Shown in pieces: positions 46,796 to 54,357 of a stretch of DNA of 64,000 nucleotides. Below the pieces are notes generated by a model. It saw only the letters and a program-made list of their open reading frames with translations, was not told the DNA's origin and did not search any database. Position numbers and translations under genes: made by a program. This DNA comes from Cognatitamlana sp035818475 (GTDB lineage Bacteria; Bacteroidota; Bacteroidia; Flavobacteriales; Flavobacteriaceae). The stretch spans positions 1,922,001 to 1,986,000 of the forward strand of contig NZ_JAYMGV010000001.1 of assembly GCF_035818475.1 (NCBI RefSeq), in the 5' to 3' direction. Positions within the stretch are counted from its first letter, which is position 1, and each line of letters starts with the position of its first letter.

Positions 46796-46960
46796 TGCCA
46801 GCTAGTTGGTGTATGATTTGTAGCGTGAAAAGCCACAGGGAATTTTCACTGAAAACCAAAGATAGCAAAGGCGCGAGGATTTTCCGGCTTGTGATGCCTT
46901 TTGGCGTTAGTAGGTTAATTACCAGTCAATTATTTTTATGGTGCTGTATGCTGTTTTTAA
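46796..46960. repeat. Dispersed intergenic repeat, diverged copy
   Basis: GTGTATGATTT (46809-46819) and CGCGAGGATTTTC (46872-46884) occur here 63 nt apart. The same two blocks occur 62 nt apart at 48358 and 48420. The outer sequence (GTTGCCAGC start, later GTAGGTT) also resembles the second copy. Limits are approximate. Confidence 0.6.
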
Positions 46961-47055
46961 AGGCTTATATTCAAAAAGTGAATGTTTTTCAAGATACTTT
47001 AAAATCTCTTAAGTTTTGTTACAGAAGTTGATCTCTAATACTAATTTTGCTTAAA

Positions 47056-47700
47056 TTATCTTTGAAATATTGTAAGGTGAATTTCATCTCCCAATTCGGT
47101 TTCACCTTTACTTGAATGAAATATTTGTTTCAAACCACAGTTTTCAAATGATTTAATATAATCCGTATTTAAGAGCCAGGGAGGTCCATTTTCATAGGTT
47201 CTTTTTTCTTTTTGGATTTCAGTTATTACAACCAACTTTCCGTTATCTGATACAAAATCAGAAATATTTTTAATTAATGTTTTCTCATATTTTGGAGGAA
47301 GCGCCTGAATGGTGAATATTTCCAAAACAAAATCAAATGTTTTGTACCAATCGTTATGGCCTTTAATTAAATCCGCTTGAATAAATTCAACTTCTGAATT
47401 GGGAAACCTTTTTTTACAAAGTTCAATGGCACTATGAGAAACATCAAACGCAGTTACTTTTAAACCTTTAGATTCAAGCTCAATAGCATCATCTCCCAAA
47501 CCGCAGCCAATGACCAATGCGGTCTTTTCATTTTCAAATATTGGATTTTGATCTATCCAATGTTTAAAGACGGGGTGAGGCGCCATGTTTGCCCACGGGA
47601 TTCCATCACCTGACTCAGTTACGCCAGAATAGAGCGTCTCAAACCAATCGTTTGGTTTATTCTCTTCAATTCCAAATTTATTTCTTATTTCTTCGTTCAT
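47056..47700 (-). CDS. Class I SAM-dependent methyltransferase
   Basis: 214 residues. The SAM-binding glycine-rich loop is ALVIGCGLGDDA, followed by the acidic motif VTAFDVSHSAIELCKKRF and then VEFIQADLIKG and FDFVLEIFTIQALPP. The pattern fits methyltransferase domain 25/TPMT-like enzymes that act on small molecules. The C-terminal WLLNTDYIKSFENCGL is usual for the family. The substrate cannot be inferred, and neighbours give no help. Confidence 0.9.
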   Translation of the reverse strand: MNEEIRNKFGIEENKPNDWFETLYSGVTESGDGIPWANMAPHPVFKHWIDQNPIFENEKTALVIGCGLGDDAIELESKGLKVTAFDVSHSAIELCKKRFPNSEVEFIQADLIKGHNDWYKTFDFVLEIFTIQALPPKYEKTLIKNISDFVSDNGKLVVITEIQKEKRTYENGPPWLLNTDYIKSFENCGLKQIFHSSKGETELGDEIHLTIFQR

Positions 47701-47733
47701 TTTAGTTTTTTATTGTGCATGATGATTTCGGCT

Positions 47734-47829
47734 ATGATTGAAGTCTCTAATAAGCTTCTAAAACAGGCTTATGTAATAGCCAAATCAGGATTACGCTATG
47801 ATGAGAACTTTGTTTCTAAATTAGCTTAA
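47734..47829 (+). pseudogene. Fragment of an IS110-type transposase (C-terminal end)
   Basis: A 31-codon in-frame stretch ending in TAA reads MIEVSNKLLKQAYVIAKSG then LRYDENFVSKLA. This resembles the extreme C-terminus of IS110-family transposases of Bacteroidota, as I recall them. No upstream transposase sequence is left, so only a relic remains; it sits in a 250-bp gap between two minus-strand genes. Confidence 0.5.
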
Positions 47830-47950
47830 AAATACTTGCTTTTTAACTCAGTTCTTTGTTGGCAAATCGTTTTTATATTTCCATTTTCAATCCGTTAATT
47901 TTCAGCTCTTTAAATAATAATTTAATCTGATTAATTTCTTGCCTGTTTTT

Positions 47951-48313
47951 CTATTTTTGATGAAATATTTGTGGCTTTCGGATATATGAAGCGAATATGG
48001 TCGCCATAAGAATTAGAATTACAATTTCAGAAGGCTTTCCTTTATACATATGGATTAATACAATAAAAATCATATATAAAACCAGCATTGATGTTCCAAT
48101 CAGTATTGTTTTGTTGTACAGGAATAGAGTTGTCGCAATTAAAATGAAAATTCCAGCTGTAATCATTACGGCACTACTTTCCACTATTTTTCCTGTCTGA
48201 TTAGGGTCAAGTAATTTATCCAAAGCATTAGGAACATAGAAAAGTGTTATTGCCAATGAAGGTAACAATGTCAATATTCTGCTCAGAATTTTTTCTGCTT
48301 TTTTTTCAGCCAT
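47951..48313 (-). CDS. DoxX-like small membrane protein
   Basis: 120 residues with four hydrophobic helices (about 10-26, 43-66, 70-90, 95-110). The sequence FYVPNALDKLLDP near the first helix and GIFILIATTLFLY in the second resemble the DoxX-like group. The role is unknown. It is flanked by repeat copies and the transposase relic rather than by genes of a shared pathway. Confidence 0.6.
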   Translation of the reverse strand: MAEKKAEKILSRILTLLPSLAITLFYVPNALDKLLDPNQTGKIVESSAVMITAGIFILIATTLFLYNKTILIGTSMLVLYMIFIVLIHMYKGKPSEIVILILMATIFASYIRKPQIFHQK

Positions 48314-48633
48314 AGTTTTTTCGGTATGCGTTTTTCTAAATGTTTGCCAACGTGTTTGTGTATGATTTCGTTATGTATTTCAGCAACTAATTTAGCAAAT
48401 ACAAACCGAATAGAAAATCCGCGAGGATTTTCGTAAGTAGGTTTGAACTAGCAATTCATTTTATACAGCTTAAGTTTACAATCTATTAAATTAGATAGAT
48501 TAATCAGAAAGAACAAATGTGAGGAGTAAGATTAATATAGCTATAGGAACTTGCGATTCTGTCAACATTGATAAGTCTCTCTTTTTTCCTATTAAGAGTT
48601 TCGTTTAGTTCTTTGTTATCACATGTGTTTAGA
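48314..48633. other. Intergenic region carrying a repeat copy
   Basis: 320 bp with no gene. It contains the well-preserved dispersed repeat copy (48341-48475). The remaining part shows no terminator I can support for the sulfatase that ends at 48634. Confidence 0.45.
48341..48475. repeat. Dispersed intergenic repeat with a GCGA-capped hairpin
   Basis: This copy begins near GTTTGCCAACGTG, has GTGTATGATTT at 48358-48368, and includes a perfect hairpin GAAAATCC-GCGA-GGATTTTC at 48413-48432. GCGA is a stable GNRA tetraloop. It shares spaced blocks with the copy at 46.8 kb, so it is a repeated element, not chance. Ends are approximate. Confidence 0.65.
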
Positions 48634-50073
48634 TTATAATTTTGATTTTTCTATAAAATATTCATTAAAATTATATTTTGAGTATTCCGATAATGGAGCC
48701 CAATTACTAGGGATATATTTTGTCAACCTTTGTATCGTTTTTTTGTAGCCTATGTCTTTTGCCAGGTTATTCCATTCATTCGGGTCATTTTTCATATCAT
48801 ACAATTCAAGCGAGCCATCTTCATATTTAATTAGTCTGAATCGTTTATCTCTAATTGCTATGTTGCCTTCTCCATAAAATGAAAGCGAAGGATAATTCCA
48901 CTTTTTTTTAGGGCTTTTGATTAATTTAGTAAGAGAATGACCTTCTAATAATTCTAAAGAAGGTAGTTTGCACATATCAATCAAAGTCGGATAAATATCT
49001 AAAAGTTGAACAGGGGCAGTACATTTTTTCTCACCATTTCCATTTACATCTTTGAAAATTAACAAAGTTCTTGTGTCTCGTTCCCAAAGGGCTTGTTTCG
49101 CAAACCTGTTTTTTTCACCTAAATGATAACCATGGTCTGCCCATAAAACGATAACGGTATTATCTGCATGTTCTGAGTTTTCCAACGCATCAAGCACCTT
49201 ACCTACCTGGGCGTCAACAAAAGCGATACAGGCCATGTAGGCTTGTACAGCGTTTTTCCATTCGCCGGATTTTATAAGCTCATCTGTAGTTGGCATCATG
49301 GGAGCATCACTTACTTTGCGTGCAAAAGGGGGAATATCATCAAAGTCATCCTTCGTATATGGAGGTGTTTCAATGCTATCCAAGGGAAACATATCAAACC
49401 ATTTTTGAGGGGCATACCAAGGGACATGAGGGCGAACAAAACCTACAGCCAGAAAAAATGGTTTATCATGTTTTTGATGAAGTTTATTAACAGCCCATTT
49501 TGCACTTTTAAAATCAGTCATTAAGCTATCATGCTCTGGATAAGCTCCCCAGTCTGTTTGTGTGCGACCAACTTTGTGGTCAATTTTTGATGGGTCATAA
49601 TTAAATCTTTCCTTTGGCTTTGGCCCCATCCAAGCAAATTTGCCACCATATTCATCAAATGTATTGGCCGCATCACCATTGTGGTAAATCTTTCCAACAG
49701 CCATTGTTTTGTATCCATGCTGTTCAAAATAATCAGGCATAAAAATGGCTTTGTTTAGTGCTTTACTGCCTTTTTTGATGTCTATATCTTTTAGTTGCAG
49801 GTAATTACCACTTGTTGAGGGGTAAAGCCCTGTCATAATACTTGCACGAGACGGTCCGCAGATAGGTGCCTGGCAGTGTGCATTTGTAAATAGTGTTCCT
49901 TTTTGTGCTAATTTGTCAATATTTGGAGTAGGAACTTTTATAGAACCATTCATGCAGTTTACATAATCATTCAAATCATCAATGGCTATGAATAATACAT
50001 TTGGGTTTTTCTGACCAAATACATTCAGGTTGAACAAGATTAGTCCTACTGTTGCTAGATTTTTAACTTTCAT
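48634..50073 (-). CDS. Secreted sulfatase, iduronate-2-sulfatase-like S1
   Basis: Start at the ATG at 50073 gives 479 residues with a signal peptide (KNLATVGLILFNLNVFGQ) but no lipobox; an in-frame ATG at 50097 lies further upstream. Metal ligands Asp32-Asp33 lie in IAIDDLNDYV. The signature CGPSRASIMTGLYPS has the formylglycine-precursor Cys72. AVGKIYHNGD and FVRPHVPWYAP match iduronate-2-sulfatase-type members, and LWADHGYHLGEKN gives the later metal site. It lies downstream of kduI, kduD and DUF4861 on the same strand and may desulfate the uronate-containing oligosaccharides those genes process. The gap of 234 bp to DUF4861 leaves room for its own promoter. Confidence 0.93.
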   Translation of the reverse strand: MKVKNLATVGLILFNLNVFGQKNPNVLFIAIDDLNDYVNCMNGSIKVPTPNIDKLAQKGTLFTNAHCQAPICGPSRASIMTGLYPSTSGNYLQLKDIDIKKGSKALNKAIFMPDYFEQHGYKTMAVGKIYHNGDAANTFDEYGGKFAWMGPKPKERFNYDPSKIDHKVGRTQTDWGAYPEHDSLMTDFKSAKWAVNKLHQKHDKPFFLAVGFVRPHVPWYAPQKWFDMFPLDSIETPPYTKDDFDDIPPFARKVSDAPMMPTTDELIKSGEWKNAVQAYMACIAFVDAQVGKVLDALENSEHADNTVIVLWADHGYHLGEKNRFAKQALWERDTRTLLIFKDVNGNGEKKCTAPVQLLDIYPTLIDMCKLPSLELLEGHSLTKLIKSPKKKWNYPSLSFYGEGNIAIRDKRFRLIKYEDGSLELYDMKNDPNEWNNLAKDIGYKKTIQRLTKYIPSNWAPLSEYSKYNFNEYFIEKSKL

Positions 50074-50307
50074 TGTTATAGGCATTTGTGGTAACATATG
50101 GATAAAAGCAATTGTTTTATTTCCATAATATTTTATTACGATAAATATGATTCTTACATACCAAACGAGCTTTTTGAAGAACTATAGCTGTTAATAACAG
50201 CATTACATTACTATTATCTTAGGCTATAAAGCTCCAAATATTTCTATAAATAAGATATTTTAAGTTCTAAAAGCAGAATCAGGTTTTTTATTTAATGAGC
50301 CTCTAAC

Positions 50308-51486
50308 TTACTTAATACGTGTTACTTTAAGTGGGGTGTTTAAGTTCTCAGCAAAATCACTTAAGTAATTCTCCCAATCTTGTTTAGTTTTAAATTGTCC
50401 GCTTTTTTTCCAGCCAAAACCGGCATAATAAATAGCGTTGTTGTTTATAACCTTGAGATGAGCATAGGCATTGCTTAAATCTTTAATAGCACTGTTATAG
50501 GTTTCAAAGTCCATAACATGATCTTTTGGTACTATAATGGCGGTTCCCAATTCGGAATCGGCATGAGGTTGCCAATAGCTAATCCAGCCATCAGCTTTAT
50601 TTGTAGTTACTTTACCATCTTTTTCATGTAGTGTTAAACCTGCAGAAGCGGTCTTAACACCATCTATAGTGGTGTCAAATTTTGATAAGTTACTTCCTTT
50701 ATCCAAGCTGATTATTTTTGATTCTTTCACCAGCTTTTTACCGGCGTTCCAGCTTTCATATTCCAGATAAAAACTAGTTCGGATAGGGCCGGTAGTTATA
50801 GTGCGCCATTTTATAAAGTTTTTGGAATAGTAATACGTGGTATCCTGTTTTACGGCAAGTCCACCTATCCCCCGGCTTTTACCTACATGAAAATTGTCTA
50901 AACCTTCACCGGTATCTTCATGATAAGAACCGGTTTTTTCAGTATATTTTTTATACCAACTATTAATGATCGAATACTCTACTTTTTTTAACCATGCATC
51001 AACACCACTTGATAAAGTCCCTTCTTTAAGGTTGTTTTCAAAACGGTATTGGGCATCGGGACCAAAAACTCTAAAGGCTACTTTGTCATTTTCCCAGGCA
51101 TAATCATCTGTACGTTCCGGCACAAAACGAGAATAGCATAATTCGCGTGCTTCATGTTTTTCAGCTTTATTAGCAGGTACTATTTTAAAACGAACTTCAG
51201 AGCCGGCTTTAATTTTTGGCTGAAATAAAATAACGTCCATAATACTGTCATTATCATGGTCTACGGTTTGTGTAACCTCTAATGTGTTGGTTGCTGTATT
51301 TAACATACCAATTGCAGATAGGTCTTTAACATTTAAAAAAGACTTAGTTAGCTCTACGGTTTCAAAAGTTCTATCAGTGTTACTTGTATTTTTAACGCTA
51401 ATAATAATTTCTTTTTCCGTTTTGCTACAAGAAGCAAGCAGCATTAAAGCTGAAAGGAAGAGTATTGATTTACCTAGCTGTTTCAT
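50308..51486 (-). CDS. DUF4861-family lipoprotein
   Basis: 392 residues with a lipoprotein signal ending MLLASC (Cys20). Motifs such as RFVPERTDDYAWENDKVAFRVFGPDAQ, SGVDAWLKKVEYSIINSWY and HVGKSRGIGGLAVKQD match DUF4861, a family found repeatedly in pectin-, alginate- and other uronate-degrading clusters. The biochemical role is not established to my knowledge. It is 52 bp downstream of kduD on the same strand and therefore likely part of the uronate operon. Confidence 0.9.
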   Translation of the reverse strand: MKQLGKSILFLSALMLLASCSKTEKEIIISVKNTSNTDRTFETVELTKSFLNVKDLSAIGMLNTATNTLEVTQTVDHDNDSIMDVILFQPKIKAGSEVRFKIVPANKAEKHEARELCYSRFVPERTDDYAWENDKVAFRVFGPDAQYRFENNLKEGTLSSGVDAWLKKVEYSIINSWYKKYTEKTGSYHEDTGEGLDNFHVGKSRGIGGLAVKQDTTYYYSKNFIKWRTITTGPIRTSFYLEYESWNAGKKLVKESKIISLDKGSNLSKFDTTIDGVKTASAGLTLHEKDGKVTTNKADGWISYWQPHADSELGTAIIVPKDHVMDFETYNSAIKDLSNAYAHLKVINNNAIYYAGFGWKKSGQFKTKQDWENYLSDFAENLNTPLKVTRIK

Positions 51487-51538
51487 CTGTTAGTATGTAT
51501 TGGTTTTTAATATGACCTTAGCTATCCGTTATTTGGTT

Positions 51539-52333
51539 TTATGTTTCGTTTGAAGGTTTTCCAATGGTGGCCAGGATGCCACCATCAACATAAACGATCT
51601 GGCCATTAACAAAATTGCTGGCTTTAGAAGCTAGGAATACGGCGGTACCTGCCAAATCTTCTGGGTCTCCCCATTTTGCTGCCGGTGTTCTGTTAAGAAT
51701 AAATTCATTAAACGGGTGTCCATCAATCCTAATAGGCTCTGTTTGTGAAGTGGCAAAGTATCCCGGCCCAATCCCATTGGTTTGAATATTGTGTTTTGCC
51801 CATTCCGTTGCCATATTTTTAGTAAGCATTTTCAAGCCGCCTTTTGCCGCTGCATAAGCTCCCACTGTGTTACGTCCAAGCTCACTCATCATAGAGCAAA
51901 TATTAATGATCTTTCCGCGTTTTCGGGAAATCATACCCTTAACCACATGTTTAGAGACAATAAAAGGACTTACAAGGTCTACTTTAATCACTTCTTCAAA
52001 GTCTGTAACTTCCATTTGCTCGAGAGGTGTTCTTTTTATGATTCCCGCATTATTTACCAAAATATCAATAGGCCCCACTTCACTTTCAATAGCCTCGATA
52101 TTTTTTATAACCTGTGCTTCATCGGTAACATCAAATAAGAAACCATAAGTATTTAGCCCTAAGGACTTATAATGCTCCACGGCTTTGTTTAGTTTGTCCT
52201 GAGAAGAGGCTCCGTTAACCACCAAAGTGGCTCCCGCTTGTCCTAAGCCAATGGCCATGGCTTGTCCAAGTCCGTGGGTAGCGCCCGTTATAAGCGCTAC
52301 TTTTCCAGTAAGATCAAATAATGTAATTGACAT
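51539..52333 (-). CDS. kduD: 2-dehydro-3-deoxy-D-gluconate 5-dehydrogenase KduD (short-chain dehydrogenase)
   Basis: 264 residues of the SDR fold. The cofactor loop is ALITGATHGLGQAMA, the NNAG motif is ILVNNAGIIKRTP, the catalytic Ser/Tyr/Lys lie in INICSMMS and YAAAKGG, and the C-terminus has GQIVYVDGG. Together with KduI, encoded 15 bp upstream, it converts the unsaturated uronate product of polysaccharide lyases (through 5-keto-4-deoxyuronate) to 2-keto-3-deoxygluconate. The adjacency to kduI makes the specific assignment strong. Confidence 0.93.
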   Translation of the reverse strand: MSITLFDLTGKVALITGATHGLGQAMAIGLGQAGATLVVNGASSQDKLNKAVEHYKSLGLNTYGFLFDVTDEAQVIKNIEAIESEVGPIDILVNNAGIIKRTPLEQMEVTDFEEVIKVDLVSPFIVSKHVVKGMISRKRGKIINICSMMSELGRNTVGAYAAAKGGLKMLTKNMATEWAKHNIQTNGIGPGYFATSQTEPIRIDGHPFNEFILNRTPAAKWGDPEDLAGTAVFLASKASNFVNGQIVYVDGGILATIGKPSNET

Positions 52334-52348
52334 ATAAAGGCTTTTAGT

Positions 52349-53191
52349 TTATCTTAATTCATTTATTTTAGCATGATCCATATCACTATAATCCAGATTT
52401 TCTCCGGCCATTCCCCAAATAAAAGAATAGCTGCTAGTCCCAGAACCGGAGTGAATAGACCATGGAGGAGAAATTACGGCCTGGTTGTTTCCCATCCAGA
52501 TATGCCTGGTTTCCTGTGGTTGCCCCATAAAGTGACAAACCGCCTGGTCTTCCGGAACTTCAAAATAAAAATACACTTCCATACGCCTGTCATGTACATG
52601 TGCCGGCATGGTATTCCAAGAACTTCCGGTCTTTAATGTGGTCATTCCCATTTGCAATTGACAAACCTCTACAACACTATTTACAATATATTTCCTAAGG
52701 GTTCTTGCATTTGCCGTTTCCGGAGCCCCTAGCTCAATAACTTCAACATCGTTAATGCCAATCTTTTTATTGGGATAAGCTTTATGAGCCGGTGTTGAGT
52801 TTAAATAAAATTGAGCAGGTTGGTTTGCTGAGTCACTTGCAAATACTACATTTTTGTTTCCCTGGCCTATGTATAATGCTTCTTTATGCTCTAAAGTATA
52901 TACGGTTCCGTCTACTGTTACAGTTCCGGTATTGCCGGTATTAATAATTCCCAGTTCTCTGCGTTCTAAAAAATATTCAGCTTTTAAGGCCTCAATCGTT
53001 TCCAGTGTTAACGGGCTGTTGGTAGGAACGGCACTTCCGGTAATAAACCTGTCATAATGAGAGTATACTAGGTTTACCTTATCAGCTTCCATTAAATTGT
53101 CTATTAAAAACTCGCTTCTTAATCTTTCTGTGTCATAAGATTTAACATCCGAAGGAGACGCTGAATATCTTACTGTATAAGTTGTTTTCAT
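52349..53191 (-). CDS. kduI: 5-dehydro-4-deoxy-D-glucuronate isomerase KduI
   Basis: 280 residues, the usual KduI length. It has the family pattern TYTVRYSASPSDVKSYDTERL at the start and FITGSAVPTNSPLTL, LGIINTGNTGTVTVDG and WNTMPAHVHDRRMEVYFYF in the cupin, where the His-x-His and Glu bind zinc. QETRHIWMGNNQAVISPPWSIHSG supplies the last ligand His. It isomerises 5-keto-4-deoxyuronate. It is the first gene of the minus-strand operon, with its promoter in the LacI-divergent gap. Confidence 0.96.
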   Translation of the reverse strand: MKTTYTVRYSASPSDVKSYDTERLRSEFLIDNLMEADKVNLVYSHYDRFITGSAVPTNSPLTLETIEALKAEYFLERRELGIINTGNTGTVTVDGTVYTLEHKEALYIGQGNKNVVFASDSANQPAQFYLNSTPAHKAYPNKKIGINDVEVIELGAPETANARTLRKYIVNSVVEVCQLQMGMTTLKTGSSWNTMPAHVHDRRMEVYFYFEVPEDQAVCHFMGQPQETRHIWMGNNQAVISPPWSIHSGSGTSSYSFIWGMAGENLDYSDMDHAKINELR

Positions 53192-53215
53192 ATATTAAAA
53201 TGATCATAATTTTTA

Positions 53216-53223
53216 CAAATATA
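53216..53223 (-). promoter_or_regulatory. kduI promoter -7 box
   Basis: On the minus strand this reads TATATTTG, an exact TAnnTTTG match, 25 nt before the kduI ATG. The TTG of the -33 element (53243-53245 on the plus strand, read as CAA) is exactly 19 nt further upstream and lies inside the palindrome. Confidence 0.7.
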
Positions 53224-53236
53224 TGTAATTTATACC

Positions 53237-53258
53237 AAAATACAATCGATTGTATTTT
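53237..53258. promoter_or_regulatory. 22-bp perfect palindromic operator, probable LacI-family binding site
   Basis: The two 11-base halves, AAAATACAATC and its complement, meet at a central CG. LacI-family operators are typically CG-centred palindromes. It lies between kduI and the LacI regulator and covers the -33 element of kduI and the likely -33 of lacI, so bound repressor would block both. Confidence 0.75.
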
Positions 53259-53268
53259 TTAATTTTAT

Positions 53269-53276
53269 TACCTTTG
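53269..53276 (+). promoter_or_regulatory. Promoter -7 box of the LacI regulator and beta-helix operon
   Basis: TACCTTTG is an exact TAnnTTTG match, 31 nt before the regulator ATG. A TTG 16 nt upstream (53250-53252) is the nearest -33 candidate and lies within the palindrome. Confidence 0.55.
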
Positions 53277-53307
53277 CTAAGGTCGGTAGACAGGTTAATA
53301 ACTTTAT

Positions 53308-54327
53308 ATGGAAAAACACAAAATAACTATACATGATATTGCCAGAGCTTTAAATATAGATAGCTCAACGGTTTCCAGAGCTTTAAATAATAGTTCAAGA
53401 GTTACTGAAAAAACTAAGACTAAAATTCTTAAGAAAGCAGAGGAGTTAGGGTATCAGCGAAATGTGCTGGCTTCTAATCTTCGTAAAAGTGTTACCAATA
53501 CAATAGGTGTTGTAGTGCCCAGAATATCACGTCATTTTTTTTCTTCTGTCATCCAAGGGGTTGAAGAAACGGCCTATTTAGCTGGTTATAATGTTTTAAT
53601 ATGTCAATCCTTAGAACAATTAGAAAGAGAAAAACAAATAGTTGATACTTTGGTGGCCAATAGGGTGGATGGTGTACTAATCTCAATATCGATGGAAACA
53701 ACAGATTATAAGCATATGCAAAGCTTAAAAAATAACGATATTCCTTTGGTTTTTTTTGATAGGCATTGTGGTATTCCCGATACAAATAATGTGCTTATTG
53801 ACGATTTTAAGGGCGGTTTTGATGCAACACAACATTTAATTGATGAGGGCTGCAGGAATATTATTCATTTTTCAGGGCCACAAGTATTGGAAATATACAA
53901 AAACAGGCTTAAAGGGTATAAAGAAGCTTTAAAAATGAATGATCTGCCTTTCAAAGCGGAAAACGTAATAAGTTCCAGGTTAATGGAGCATGATGGAAAG
54001 GAAAATGCTAAGAGACTTTTAGATGCAGGCTTTTCTTTTGATGGCATTTTTTTTGCAAACGATGTGGCAGCTATTGGAGCTATGAAATATTTAACGAACC
54101 ATGGTGTGAAAATCCCGGATGATGTGGCTATTGTTGGTTTTAGTAATGAGCCGATTTCAAGGGTCATTAATCCGGCTTTAACCACCATTGACCAGCCTGG
54201 AATTGAAATGGGTAAAATAGCAACAGATTTATTACTGAAGCACATAAAAAAACAAAATGGTCCTTTAAAACCTCAAACAGTTATAATGGACTCCAATCTA
54301 ATTGAACGTTTGTCATCAAAAAAATGA
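53308..54327 (+). CDS. LacI-family transcriptional regulator
   Basis: 339 residues. The N-terminal helix-turn-helix ITIHDIARALNIDSSTVSRALNNSSRV is followed by the hinge helix (about 48-58) and a periplasmic-binding-protein-like effector domain (NTIGVVVPRISRHFFSSVIQGVEE, DGVLISIS, FDGIFFANDVAAIGAMKYL, VAIVGFSNEPISRVINPALTTIDQPG). It lies divergently from kduI and right upstream of the beta-helix gene. It is the natural repressor of both arms, with a uronate-derived effector likely, by analogy with other LacI regulators of uronate genes. Autoregulation is suggested by the palindrome overlapping its own promoter. Confidence 0.95.
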   Translation: MEKHKITIHDIARALNIDSSTVSRALNNSSRVTEKTKTKILKKAEELGYQRNVLASNLRKSVTNTIGVVVPRISRHFFSSVIQGVEETAYLAGYNVLICQSLEQLEREKQIVDTLVANRVDGVLISISMETTDYKHMQSLKNNDIPLVFFDRHCGIPDTNNVLIDDFKGGFDATQHLIDEGCRNIIHFSGPQVLEIYKNRLKGYKEALKMNDLPFKAENVISSRLMEHDGKENAKRLLDAGFSFDGIFFANDVAAIGAMKYLTNHGVKIPDDVAIVGFSNEPISRVINPALTTIDQPGIEMGKIATDLLLKHIKKQNGPLKPQTVIMDSNLIERLSSKK

Positions 54328-54357
54328 GTGTTTGTACCAAATAAATTCAAATTAACA

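Noticed and set aside
51782..52148. Plus-strand frames of 118 and 93 codons opposite kduD
   Set aside because: They are the complement of a conserved short-chain dehydrogenase and have no own start context.
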